Of a stretch of 64,000 bases of DNA, positions 51,864 to 60,134 are shown one piece after another (position 1 is the stretch's first letter; each line of letters starts with the position of its first letter). The notes below the pieces were generated by a model, which made no database searches, was not told the origin of the DNA, and saw nothing but the letters and a program-made list of their open reading frames with translations. A program made the position numbers and the translations under genes. Origin of the DNA: Malonomonas sp036526255 (GTDB lineage Bacteria > Desulfobacterota > Desulfuromonadia > Desulfuromonadales > Geopsychrobacteraceae); the NCBI GenBank assembly GCA_036526255.1, contig DATCYW010000058.1, positions 55,990-119,989 of the forward strand, written 5' to 3'.

Positions 51864-52307
51864 ATGATTCAGGATCAGGTAGATGATTTGATTTCCAAGG
51901 GAATTGAGGCTGCGGAAATGGGTTATATCCACTCGGCGCAGGCCTTCCTCGACCAGGCGGCGGAACATCGCAATACTCCGGAGGTTTTGACCTATCAGGC
52001 GTACTGTCTGGCAAAAGGGCATGGCCGGATCCATTCGGCGGCAAAAATCTGCCAGGAATCGATCCAGCGCGAGCCGCACAACTCACTGCATTACCTGATT
52101 CTCGGCCGGATTCTGCTGATGGCCGAAGAGAAAGATAAAGCGATCGGCGCCTTCCGGCAGGGGCTGAAAACCAGCCCCAATCAGAAAATCATCGCCGAGC
52201 TGAAAATGCTCGGCCTGCGCAAACCGGCAGTGCTGAAAAGCCTGCAACGCACCCACCCCCTCAACCGGGTTCTCGGTCGGGTCTTCAGCAGCATCGGCAT
52301 CAGATAA
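51864..52307 (+). CDS. TPR-repeat protein
   Basis: A 147-aa soluble protein with about three tetratricopeptide-like helix pairs (GIEAAEMGYIHSAQAFLDQA, SAAKICQESIQREPHNSLHY and LILGRILLMAEEKDKAIGAF). No catalytic motif. It likely acts as a protein-binding adaptor. A degenerate -10 (TACAAT near 51817) precedes it. Ends 3 nt before the converging YaiI-like gene. Confidence 0.75.
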   Translation: MIQDQVDDLISKGIEAAEMGYIHSAQAFLDQAAEHRNTPEVLTYQAYCLAKGHGRIHSAAKICQESIQREPHNSLHYLILGRILLMAEEKDKAIGAFRQGLKTSPNQKIIAELKMLGLRKPAVLKSLQRTHPLNRVLGRVFSSIGIR

Positions 52308-52310
52308 TAG

Positions 52311-52757
52311 CTACCCCTGCCGGGCCAGAAACCGATCCAGCTGGTTGGCAAAGGCCTGCTTGTCCTTGGCGCTGAACGACGCCGGGCCGCCGGTTTCGAC
52401 CCCGCTGCTACGCAATTCATCCATAAAATTACGCACTGACAGGCGCTCACGGATATTCTCGGCACTGAAAAAATCACCACGCGGCTCAAGGGCGTGACCA
52501 CCTTTTTCAATGACCTGATCCGCCAGCGGGATATCCGCCGTCACCACCAGATCGCCGGGGGTCAGCAACCGGACAATCTCCTGATCGGCGACATCCGCCC
52601 CAGCACCGACCAGCACAAAGCGGATCCAGACCGAAGCCGGGTAAACCATCATCTTGTTAGCCACAAGGGTCAGGACGATCTTGCGCCGTTCGGCGGTGCG
52701 ATAAAGAATTTCCTTGATCACCTTCGGACAGGCGTCGGCATCAATCCAGATCTGCAT
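52311..52757 (-). CDS. YaiI/YqxD-family DUF188 protein
   Basis: A 148-aa protein, start MQIWIDADACPKVIKEILYR (DADACP motif), then VVTADIPLADQVIEKGGHALEPRG (TADIPLA) and a C-terminal FMDELRSSGVETGGPASFSAKDKQAFAN. This matches DUF188/YaiI, a PIN-like fold of unknown function. Likely in one unit with, or downstream of, the LysR gene 28 bp away on the same strand. Confidence 0.92.
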   Translation of the reverse strand: MQIWIDADACPKVIKEILYRTAERRKIVLTLVANKMMVYPASVWIRFVLVGAGADVADQEIVRLLTPGDLVVTADIPLADQVIEKGGHALEPRGDFFSAENIRERLSVRNFMDELRSSGVETGGPASFSAKDKQAFANQLDRFLARQG

Positions 52758-52785
52758 TTTCTCTCCCGTTGTAAAATCTCACCGC

Positions 52786-53664
52786 TTAACTGCCGGTAAA
52801 GTTCTTAAAATCCTGCCAGAGCGCGGCGGCCACCGGCCCGACCGGTTCACCGGCCCGACGCACCGCCCGAATGTCGATATCCAGCACGCAGGGGTAATTG
52901 GCGATCTCCAGCGGCAGCAACCGGCCGTCGGCAAGCTCATCCGCGATCAGATGCTGATGCAGCCGTCCCCAGCCCATCCCCGCCAGAATCAACTGCTTTT
53001 TTGTCGAATGGTCGTTCACCGTCCAACGCCGCGCAGCCTCGATCATCCCGTAGGTCTGCTGCGTGCGCGACCGCTGACTGCTGTCGCGCACAACGACCTG
53101 AACCAGCTCGGTCATGATGTCGAGAGTCAGTGGCGGCTCCGGACAATAGCCCGGAGCCGCGACAGTGATCAAGCTGGTTTCATACAGCGGCAGACTTTCG
53201 AGCTGCGGATGGTCTTCGAACCAAGGGCTGATGGCCAGGTTGACTTCAGCATTGAGCAGCTTGTCCAGCGCACCGCGGATATTCTCCATCTGCAGATTGA
53301 ATGCGGTCTGCGGATAGTTGCGTTCGGTGTCACGTAAAATCTGTAACAGCAGCGGCAACGGACAGCTGGCCTCAATCGCAACATTCAGTTCCGGCTCGCG
53401 CCCGGTCGCCAAATGTCCGGCCAGAGTTGAAAAATCGGCCATCTGTTTTAAAATTAACTGCGCCTTCTGACAGAGCAACCGGCCTTCGGCGGTCAAGGTC
53501 GCCCGATACTGTTCACGGTCGAGCAGCGGCACCCGCAACTCTTCTTCCAGCTTGCGGATCGCGACCGTCACCGTCGGCTGAGTTCGGTGCAGGGCCGCTG
53601 CGGCGGCGAGCAGGCTGCCGGTCTCGGCGATCTTGACCAGCACTTTCAGTTGTTCAAACGTCAT
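52786..53664 (-). CDS. LysR-family transcriptional regulator
   Basis: A 292-aa protein with an N-terminal HTH (LKVLVKIAETGSLLAAAAAL, RTQPTVTVAIRKLEEEL) and a LysR effector domain (about 88-288). It is divergent from the yceI-type gene, with two inverted repeats of CTATG half-sites in the 130-bp space between, fitting LysR control of YceI and autoregulation. The effector is unknown. Confidence 0.9.
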   Translation of the reverse strand: MTFEQLKVLVKIAETGSLLAAAAALHRTQPTVTVAIRKLEEELRVPLLDREQYRATLTAEGRLLCQKAQLILKQMADFSTLAGHLATGREPELNVAIEASCPLPLLLQILRDTERNYPQTAFNLQMENIRGALDKLLNAEVNLAISPWFEDHPQLESLPLYETSLITVAAPGYCPEPPLTLDIMTELVQVVVRDSSQRSRTQQTYGMIEAARRWTVNDHSTKKQLILAGMGWGRLHQHLIADELADGRLLPLEIANYPCVLDIDIRAVRRAGEPVGPVAAALWQDFKNFTGS

Positions 53665-53674
53665 AAAACATCTC

Positions 53675-53691
53675 CATAGATTCTAGCTATG
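53675..53691. promoter_or_regulatory. candidate LysR operator, proximal to the regulator
   Basis: Inverted repeat CATAG-7-CTATG (53675-53679 and 53687-53691), 11 bp before the LysR start codon on the minus strand. It shares the CTATG half-site with the repeat at 53720. Confidence 0.45.
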
Positions 53692-53719
53692 AAGATTATC
53701 ACAAATAAATATTATTTAT

Positions 53720-53738
53720 CTATGAACATATTTCATAG
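53720..53738. promoter_or_regulatory. candidate LysR operator between LysR and YceI genes
   Basis: Perfect inverted repeat CTATGAA-CATAT-TTCATAG (7-bp arms, 5-bp spacer). This is the dyad length expected for LysR dimers, in an AT-rich divergent promoter region. Confidence 0.55.
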
Positions 53739-53794
53739 AATAAAACTCAAGTTACCCAAAGCAAAAAACAACGACCAATTAAAGGAGTTTTCCC

Positions 53795-54379
53795 ATGCTG
53801 AAGAAACTGACCCTGCTCGCGCTTGCCCTGCTGCTCGCCGCCCCTGCGGCTTTTGCTGCCAGCTACCAGATCGATGCGGCCCACACCCAGATCCACTTTA
53901 CCGTCCCGCACCTGGTGGTCTTTAAGGTCCGTGGCAACTTCAACGACTTTGTCGGTACGGTCGAGGCTGACGCCGCCAGCAACAGCCTCAGCGCCGCTGA
54001 AGCGACCATCCAGGTCGCCTCGATCGACACCCGCAATCAGAAGCGCGACGACCATCTGCGCAGCGCAGACTTCTTTGACGCGGCGAATCACCCTGAAATG
54101 CGCTTTGTCAGCAAAAAGGTCGAAGGCAGCGGCGCCAATATTACTGTCACCGGTGACCTGACCATCAAGGGGATCACCAAAGAAGTGGTCCTGCAGGGTG
54201 CATTTCTCGGCGCGGCGACAGATCCATGGGGCAACCAGCGGGCCGGATTTGAAGCAACCGGCAAGATCAACCGCCGCGACTTCGGCCTGCTCTGGAACAA
54301 GGCCCTTGAAACCGGCGGCATGGTGGTCGGTGATGAAATTGAGATCGGCCTGGAAGTTGAGTCGGTCATGAAGAAATAA
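53795..54379 (+). CDS. YceI-family periplasmic protein
   Basis: A 194-aa protein. A signal peptide (MLKKLTLLALALLLAAPAA, cut after FAA) leads into SYQIDAAHTQIHFTVPHLVV, RGNFNDFVGTVEAD, IKGITKEVVLQGAFLG and NRRDFGLLWNKALETGGMVV, the lipocalin-like YceI signature. Family members bind isoprenoids such as polyprenyl or quinone-like lipids. AGGAG precedes the ATG. Divergent from a LysR gene that probably controls it. Confidence 0.92.
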   Translation: MLKKLTLLALALLLAAPAAFAASYQIDAAHTQIHFTVPHLVVFKVRGNFNDFVGTVEADAASNSLSAAEATIQVASIDTRNQKRDDHLRSADFFDAANHPEMRFVSKKVEGSGANITVTGDLTIKGITKEVVLQGAFLGAATDPWGNQRAGFEATGKINRRDFGLLWNKALETGGMVVGDEIEIGLEVESVMKK

Positions 54380-54401
54380 CCCCTGCCTGTCATACTGAAA
54401 G

Positions 54402-54442
54402 CCACAAGCCGCCGGATGTTCTCTGCATCAGGCGGCTTGTGG
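54402..54442 (+). terminator. hairpin after yceI-type gene
   Basis: A 12-bp stem (54402-54413 with 54431-54442, CCACAAGCCGCC/GGCGGCTTGTGG) with an inner GATG/CATC pairing. No T-run follows, so it may be a weak terminator or 3'-end stabiliser. Confidence 0.55.
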
Positions 54443-54531
54443 ACGTCCATTTCGATGTGGTAAGAAGTCTCCACGCAACCCCTTTTTGAACCAGCGTTCA
54501 GGGGCGCTTTTCGGTAACTGGAGACTCCGGC

Positions 54532-56346
54532 ATGATTGAACACATCCTCCCCGCCATCGCTGCCCTCATCGTTATCTGCGCAGCCTGCCAATGGCTGGCC
54601 TGGCGGGTCAAACTGCCGGCGATTATCTTCCTGCTGCTGACGGGCATCCTGGTCGGTCCGGTGTTCAATCTGCTTGATCCACAGGTGCTGCTCGGTGACC
54701 TGTTCTTCCCCTTTGTCTCCCTCTCTGTCGCGATTATCCTGTTTGAAGGCAGCCTGACCCTCAAGTTCAAAGACATCCGCGGCTTGCAGAAGGTGGTCCG
54801 CAACATGGTCTCCTTCGGCATGCTCATCACCTGGCTGATCACTGCTCTGGCAACGCACTTTGCGCTGAATCTCTCCTGGCAGGTCTCTTTTCTGTTCGGC
54901 GCGATCACCGTAGTCACCGGGCCGACCGTGATCGTGCCGATGCTGCGGACGGTACGGCCGACCGCGGCGGTCTCTAATATTCTCCGCTGGGAGGGGATCG
55001 TCATCGATCCGATCGGCGCGCTGCTCGCGGTGCTGGTCTATGAATTCATCGTCGCCGGCGGCGGCCGTGCGGTCTTAGGCCATACGCTGCTCACCTTCGG
55101 CCAGATCGTTGCGATCGGCGTCATCATCGGCGCCGGCGGCGGCTACCTGTTCGGGCTGATGCTGCGACGGCACGTGCTGCCGGAATTTCTCCACAATATC
55201 TCCGCCCTCGCGCTGGTCATCGGCAGCTTCGTCGCATCCAACATGCTGTACGAAGAATCCGGCCTGTTGACGGTCACGGTGATGGGCATCTGGCTGGCAA
55301 ACATGCGGGATGTGGACACCGAAGAAATTCTCGATTTCAAAGAGAGTCTGAGCATCCTGCTGATTTCCATGCTGTTCATCATGCTCGCAGCGCGACTCGA
55401 GCTGGCGGCCTTCAAGCAGCTCGGCTGGTCGGCGCTGTGGATTTTTGTCGCCATCCAGTTTCTCGCCCGCCCCTTGAACATTCTGGTCTCCACCTTCGGC
55501 TCGTCGCTCAGCTGGCCGGAGCGGCATCTGCTGGCCTGGATCGCGCCCCGCGGGATCGTCGCCGCGGCGATTTCGGCGTTTTTTGCCCTGCAGCTGGTGG
55601 AGATTGGTTTCGAAGGCGCCCAGCACCTGGTCCCCCTGACCTTTCTGGTGATTATCGGCACCGTGCTGCTGCAGAGCACCACCGCCCGACTGGTCGCGCT
55701 CTGGCTGGGGGTCGCCGAACCTGAGCCGAAAGGCTTCCTGATCGTCGGCGCCAACGAAGTCGCGCGGACCATCGCCAAGGCCCTGATCAAGAATGGGCTG
55801 CGCGTACAGTTGGCCGAAACCGATTGGGACAAAGCGGCCAAAGCCAAACTGGAAGGGCTGCCGACCTATCTGGGTAACCCGATTTCAGAGCACGCCGACC
55901 GACACCTCAACCTGATCGGCATCGGCCGCATGCTGGCACTGGCACCCCATGAAAGTGTCAATCAGGCGGCGACGATGCACTACCGCCTGGAGTTGGGCAA
56001 GAACAACGTCTACCTGGCCCAGTCAAAGCCGACCGAAGAGACCTCGCCGAAACATCGCGTTGCCGCCTATCGCAGTGGCAAGACCCTGTTCGGTGACAAG
56101 GTCACCTATGACTCGCTGGCCAAAGCGATCAGCGCCGGCGCCACCATGAAAACCACCAAGCTGACCGAAAATTTCCGCTTCGCTGAGCTGCTGGAAACCC
56201 ATGGTCCAGAGATGGTGCCGATGTTTGCGGTCGATGCACGTGAACATATCCACGTCTTTTCCGTCGAAGAGAAGGTGACCCCGGAAGCCGGCTGGTCGAT
56301 TATCAGCCTGGCGCCGCCGGAAAAACCGCCTCAACAGACCCCTTAG
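54532..56346 (+). CDS. CPA1-type Na+/H+ antiporter with TrkA-N domain
   Basis: A 604-aa protein. About twelve membrane helices (1-390) include the antiporter core motifs VTGPTVIVPMLRTVRPT and WIAPRGIVAAAISAFFAL. A cytoplasmic NAD-binding TrkA-N (RCK) domain (about 400-520, GFLIVGANEVARTIAKALIK) and a C-terminal extension (about 520-604) follow. NAD(H)-gated proton-sodium exchange is expected from the family. GGAG precedes the ATG; it lies 34 bp before the ACT-protein gene. Confidence 0.92.
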   Translation: MIEHILPAIAALIVICAACQWLAWRVKLPAIIFLLLTGILVGPVFNLLDPQVLLGDLFFPFVSLSVAIILFEGSLTLKFKDIRGLQKVVRNMVSFGMLITWLITALATHFALNLSWQVSFLFGAITVVTGPTVIVPMLRTVRPTAAVSNILRWEGIVIDPIGALLAVLVYEFIVAGGGRAVLGHTLLTFGQIVAIGVIIGAGGGYLFGLMLRRHVLPEFLHNISALALVIGSFVASNMLYEESGLLTVTVMGIWLANMRDVDTEEILDFKESLSILLISMLFIMLAARLELAAFKQLGWSALWIFVAIQFLARPLNILVSTFGSSLSWPERHLLAWIAPRGIVAAAISAFFALQLVEIGFEGAQHLVPLTFLVIIGTVLLQSTTARLVALWLGVAEPEPKGFLIVGANEVARTIAKALIKNGLRVQLAETDWDKAAKAKLEGLPTYLGNPISEHADRHLNLIGIGRMLALAPHESVNQAATMHYRLELGKNNVYLAQSKPTEETSPKHRVAAYRSGKTLFGDKVTYDSLAKAISAGATMKTTKLTENFRFAELLETHGPEMVPMFAVDAREHIHVFSVEEKVTPEAGWSIISLAPPEKPPQQTP

Positions 56347-56379
56347 TTATCTGTCATTCTTATCAACCGGGAGGAGACC

Positions 56380-56910
56380 ATGAAAAATCGCTATATCATG
56401 ACCGCTTTTGGCAAGGACCGCACCGGCATCGTTGCCGATGTCACCCGACTGCTGTTCGACAGCAACTGCAATCTGGAGGACACCAGCATGTCGATGCTGG
56501 CCGACGAGTTCACCCTGAGCTTGCTTTTTTCCTGCGCCGAACCGGGCATTGAAGACCTGCTGGCGAAAGAGTGTCGCCGGCTGGAACTGGATAAAGGAAT
56601 TTCAGCGTTTGTCCGGCCGCTGCAGGCGCAGCAACCGAAAAGCACCAAGGGCTACAAAACCTGCACGCTGCACATCGAAGGATTGGATCAGGCGGGGATT
56701 GTTTACAAAACCAGCCAGTTTCTGGCTGACCACAAGTTGAACATTCTGCAGCTCAGCTCAACGGCGATGGCCTCGCCGGAGAGTGGTGCCACCATCTACC
56801 GGATGGATATCCTTATTCAGGTGCCGGAGGAAATCTCTTTCGATCGGATTGAAGAACAGCTGGGCGAAGTTGCCGACCAGCTGCACGTCGATATACTGCT
56901 GTCGCGTTAA
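56380..56910 (+). CDS. tandem ACT-domain protein, GcvR-like (second copy)
   Basis: A 176-aa protein with two ACT domains (2-85 and about 92-175), both with D-x-(T/A)GIV loops (TAFGKDRTGIVADVTRLL and LHIEGLDQAGIVYKTSQFL). It is the same layout as the protein at 19341 but the sequences differ clearly, so they are old paralogues rather than a recent copy. Strong GGGAGGAG site. It may be cotranscribed with the antiporter gene. Confidence 0.8.
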   Translation: MKNRYIMTAFGKDRTGIVADVTRLLFDSNCNLEDTSMSMLADEFTLSLLFSCAEPGIEDLLAKECRRLELDKGISAFVRPLQAQQPKSTKGYKTCTLHIEGLDQAGIVYKTSQFLADHKLNILQLSSTAMASPESGATIYRMDILIQVPEEISFDRIEEQLGEVADQLHVDILLSR

Positions 56911-56921
56911 TCTGTGGCCGG

Positions 56922-57365
56922 TCAATCGAGCAGACGATAGGGGCCGGTGGCATAGCTGCGGAACTCAAGCGATCCGGAATGCGCCAGCAACGCGGATAAC
57001 CGGTCCCGGTTCACCGGGTGCTCGACCCGCTGCAGCGCCTGCTCGACAGAGCACCACTCAACCGCCGGCGTCTCTTCGCTCGGGGTCGGCTGACCACTTG
57101 AATAGTCGGCGACAAAACAGTAAATCAGCGCGGCGGGGTCGGATATTTTCGACCAGAGGATCGCCAGCTGCGGATTGCAGATGGTCACGCCGGTCTCTTC
57201 GAGAACTTCGCGATGCAACGCCTCAAGCAGGGTCTCCCCCTCCTCGATCCGCCCCTGCGGCAGCTCCCAGCTGCGTATTTTGTGTTTGACCAGCAGCAGC
57301 TGCGCCGCGCTGTTGCGGATCAGACAGCTGGCGACTAAAATATGGCGGGGCTGTACCAGACTCAT
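56922..57365 (-). CDS. Nudix hydrolase
   Basis: A 147-aa protein with the complete Nudix box GRIEEGETLLEALHREVLEETGV (residues 38-60, seen as G-x5-E then REVLEETGV). It hydrolyses nucleoside diphosphates linked to other moieties; the substrate cannot be called. Its ATG overlaps the stop of the hybrid kinase gene by 4 nt, so the pair is coupled. Confidence 0.92.
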   Translation of the reverse strand: MSLVQPRHILVASCLIRNSAAQLLLVKHKIRSWELPQGRIEEGETLLEALHREVLEETGVTICNPQLAILWSKISDPAALIYCFVADYSSGQPTPSEETPAVEWCSVEQALQRVEHPVNRDRLSALLAHSGSLEFRSYATGPYRLLD

Positions 57366-58678
57366 TCAGCCGACCCGTCAAGCTGTGCCAGCAGCCGCTG
57401 GACCCGCCGGCTCAATTCAGGCATGGACGCCGGTTTATGCAACAGCTCGGCGTCATCCGGCAGGGCCTGCTTAGCGAGCACCCGGTCAGCGTAGCCGGTC
57501 ATGAACAGGACCGGCAGTTCTGGGCGCAGCTGACGCATCTGCTGCGCTGCGGAGATACCGTCGAGCTTCGGCATGGCAACATCCAGAATCGCCATCACCA
57601 CCTGCGGATATTCACTGAAGGCTTCGACTGCCTGCCGGCCATCGGCAACCGCCAACACCCGGTAACCAAGCTGCACCAGCACATCCTTGTGCGAATCACG
57701 GACAAAATCATCATCATCCGCCAACAGCAGCAGCTCTCCCTGTCCGTACTCCAGTTCCTCGCGAGCGCCGTTACGCCGCTCATCCTGCGTCTTCCAGTCA
57801 CAGGGCAGAAACAGCCGCATGATCGTCCCCTGCCCCGGGATACTGGTGAGCTCGATCACCCCCTGCAGTCGCTCGACCGCGTCAGCAACCATCGATAGCC
57901 CGAGGCCGGTTGACGACTTCTCCTGCTTGGTGGTGAAGAAGGGTTCAAAAATCTGCTTGTGCAGCGCCTGCGGAATTCCGCAGCCGTTGTCGATCACCGA
58001 AATACAGACCAGCTCTGACTGCTTTAGAATCGGATGTTTGGCGAGGAATTTCGCTTCGGCGGTAAAACGTTCAACCGAAATGCCGATGGTCGGGATCTTC
58101 TGCCCTTCCAGCGCATCCTGAGCATTGGTCACCAGGTTCATCAGCATCTGCTGAAACTGCGACGCATCAATCTGCAGAATCAGGTCATCGGCGACCTCGC
58201 CGATCTCGAGACAGATATCCTGCGGAATCAGCACCCGGCACATTTTACCGAAATCATGCATAAAGCTGCTCAGCTGCAGCGCCTCACGTTTGTGAACGTT
58301 ACGCCGTGAAAAAATCAGCATCTGCGCCGTCATGTCCGCGGCGTTCTGACAGAGCTTCTGCACGTCACGCAGCCGATCTTTCTGCGGCCCTTCTTCGATT
58401 TGACGCAACAGCAGAAAAACGTTGCCCATGATTGCGGCCAGAAGATTGTTGAAATCGTGGGTAATCCCGCCGATCAGGGAACTGAACGACGCTTCCTGCT
58501 GAGGGTGGGGTGGTTGCTTTTCTGACGAGGGGAGTTCATTCTGAGCACTATTTGCGTCGTTATCGCCTTTGCTCAACGACTCCAAAGCTTTGATCTGTGT
58601 GCGCAGCAACCGGTTTTCAGCTTCCAGAGTCTGAAGTCGCGCTTCAAGCTCCGCTGTACTGTTTTTATGACCGCTCAT
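57362..58678 (-). CDS. hybrid histidine kinase with C-terminal receiver domain
   Basis: A 438-aa soluble protein. A coiled coil (about 6-36) and a low-complexity linker precede HisKA with H74 in GGITHDFNNLLAAIMGN, HATPase_c (N box NLVTNAQDALEG, G1 DNGCGIP, G2 STGLGLSMV), and a receiver (about 315-432) with acidic DDDD at 321-324 and phospho-acceptor D366. No sensory or membrane domain, so the input must be cytoplasmic or come through the coiled coil. The N-terminal SSEKQPPHPQQ stretch is unusual. Confidence 0.9.
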   Translation of the reverse strand: MSGHKNSTAELEARLQTLEAENRLLRTQIKALESLSKGDNDANSAQNELPSSEKQPPHPQQEASFSSLIGGITHDFNNLLAAIMGNVFLLLRQIEEGPQKDRLRDVQKLCQNAADMTAQMLIFSRRNVHKREALQLSSFMHDFGKMCRVLIPQDICLEIGEVADDLILQIDASQFQQMLMNLVTNAQDALEGQKIPTIGISVERFTAEAKFLAKHPILKQSELVCISVIDNGCGIPQALHKQIFEPFFTTKQEKSSTGLGLSMVADAVERLQGVIELTSIPGQGTIMRLFLPCDWKTQDERRNGAREELEYGQGELLLLADDDDFVRDSHKDVLVQLGYRVLAVADGRQAVEAFSEYPQVVMAILDVAMPKLDGISAAQQMRQLRPELPVLFMTGYADRVLAKQALPDDAELLHKPASMPELSRRVQRLLAQLDGSAE

Positions 58679-58854
58679 TCTGCCTCTGAGTCATAGTAAA
58701 AAAGCCTGTAAACGGGGTTCTTTTCATTTGCGGGGTATTCGTCCGACAGCATATTGGTCAAGTTCGTTAACTGTAGCAGGAAAATTCTGATCTGTTGCTG
58801 CAACAGGTTAATTTTCCGCTATCAGCGGCTAACGACCGGTCACACAAAAGCGAC

Positions 58855-60099
58855 CTAGTTCTGTTTCTGAGTCGACGAGTCACTCAAAGCATCCGGAACT
58901 TCTGTCGGCGCGACCAGCGCCACCGGCGCAGCTTCAGGCAGAGCCTTCGGCAACAGCACCCACATGCGGCCGCTCTGCTTCATCCGTCCGGCGATCGCCC
59001 CGGCGGCATCCCCCATCCCCCAGAAAAAGTCGGCCCGCACCTGCCCCTTGATCGCCCCGCCGGTGTCCTGCGCGACCATCAGCTGTTTGAGCGGCTCGCC
59101 GCTGCCGGGAAAACTGGTGGCGAGAAAAACCGGCGCCCCGAGCGGGATGGTGCGTGGATCAACCGCCAGACTGCGGCGCTCGGTCAATGGAATTCCGAGC
59201 GCGCCGGGGGGGGACAGATAGTCCGCCGACAGCTCGCGGAAGAAAACATAGCTGGGATTCTCCGCCAGCAGCTGCTTGCCCGCAGCCGGGTTCTGCTCGA
59301 CCCACTTGCGGATATTCTGCATCGACATCTGATCGCGCGTCATAGCGTTGCGTTCCAGCAACAGCTTGCCGATTGAACGGTAGCGGTGGCCATTCTGATT
59401 GGCATAGTTGACCATCACCCGTTCGCCGTCCGGCAGGCGAATCCGGCCGGAACCCTGAATATGCAGAAAAAACAGCTCGACCGGGTCCTCGACCCAGAAC
59501 AGCTCATGTCCGGCCAGCGGATTTTTACCGTTGTCGATCTCTTCGCGCTGAAAATAGGGAACCACCCGGTTACCGACCACCCGCCCGCGCAGCCGGTAAT
59601 TATCCAGCTCGGGGTAGATTTCATCCAGATCGATGATCAGCAGATCATCCGGCTGGGTATAAAGCGGATACCTGTAGCGCTCGCTAGGAGTACGACTGCC
59701 GGTCAGCTCCGGGCCGTAATAGCCGGTAATCATCCCCTCAGAACTGCCATCTTCATTGCGCACCTGATGGGGCTGAAAAAAGCTTTCAAAATACATCCGC
59801 GCGGCCGCGTCGGTCTTTTCTACCAGCAGCGCTGCGGCGCAGACCTGCAGCCAGCGCTCGCGCTTGGTCAGCGCCTTACAGCTGTTACGGAACACCTCAA
59901 GGGCCGCCGACGGGTCTTCTTCTTGCCAGCCGTCAATCTGCGTCCAGTCGACCGGCAGCAGCGGTTCAAACTTGACGACCGGTTTCTCTATCGGCTGCTC
60001 AAGTGGTTTTTCGATCGGCTTTTCGAGCACAGGTGGTGGCGTTTTACTGACACAGGCCGCCAGCAACAGCAGGAGAGAAGCGATAATAATTTTTTTCAT
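58855..60099 (-). CDS. mltA: membrane-bound lytic murein transglycosylase A
   Basis: A 414-aa lipoprotein (lipobox LLAACV, Cys at 16). A Lys/Glu/Pro repeat tail (EKPIEKPLEQPIEKP) follows it. The MltA double-psi barrel has GYYGPELTGSRTPSERYRYP, and the C-terminal 3D domain has QDTGGAIKGQVRADFFWG, with the catalytic Asp expected in the RADFFWG part. It cleaves peptidoglycan into anhydromuropeptides. A C-terminal acidic/polar extension (about 395-414) is not part of the fold. Lies 35 bp after priA. Confidence 0.93.
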   Translation of the reverse strand: MKKIIIASLLLLLAACVSKTPPPVLEKPIEKPLEQPIEKPVVKFEPLLPVDWTQIDGWQEEDPSAALEVFRNSCKALTKRERWLQVCAAALLVEKTDAAARMYFESFFQPHQVRNEDGSSEGMITGYYGPELTGSRTPSERYRYPLYTQPDDLLIIDLDEIYPELDNYRLRGRVVGNRVVPYFQREEIDNGKNPLAGHELFWVEDPVELFFLHIQGSGRIRLPDGERVMVNYANQNGHRYRSIGKLLLERNAMTRDQMSMQNIRKWVEQNPAAGKQLLAENPSYVFFRELSADYLSPPGALGIPLTERRSLAVDPRTIPLGAPVFLATSFPGSGEPLKQLMVAQDTGGAIKGQVRADFFWGMGDAAGAIAGRMKQSGRMWVLLPKALPEAAPVALVAPTEVPDALSDSSTQKQN

Positions 60100-60134
60100 C
60101 GATAAAAACCATTCAGGTCAAAATTGCTGTTTCG

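Noticed and set aside
58816..58828. CCGCT-AGCGG hairpin after mltA
   Set aside because: Short stem with only AAAATT after it on the minus strand, so not convincing as an intrinsic terminator.
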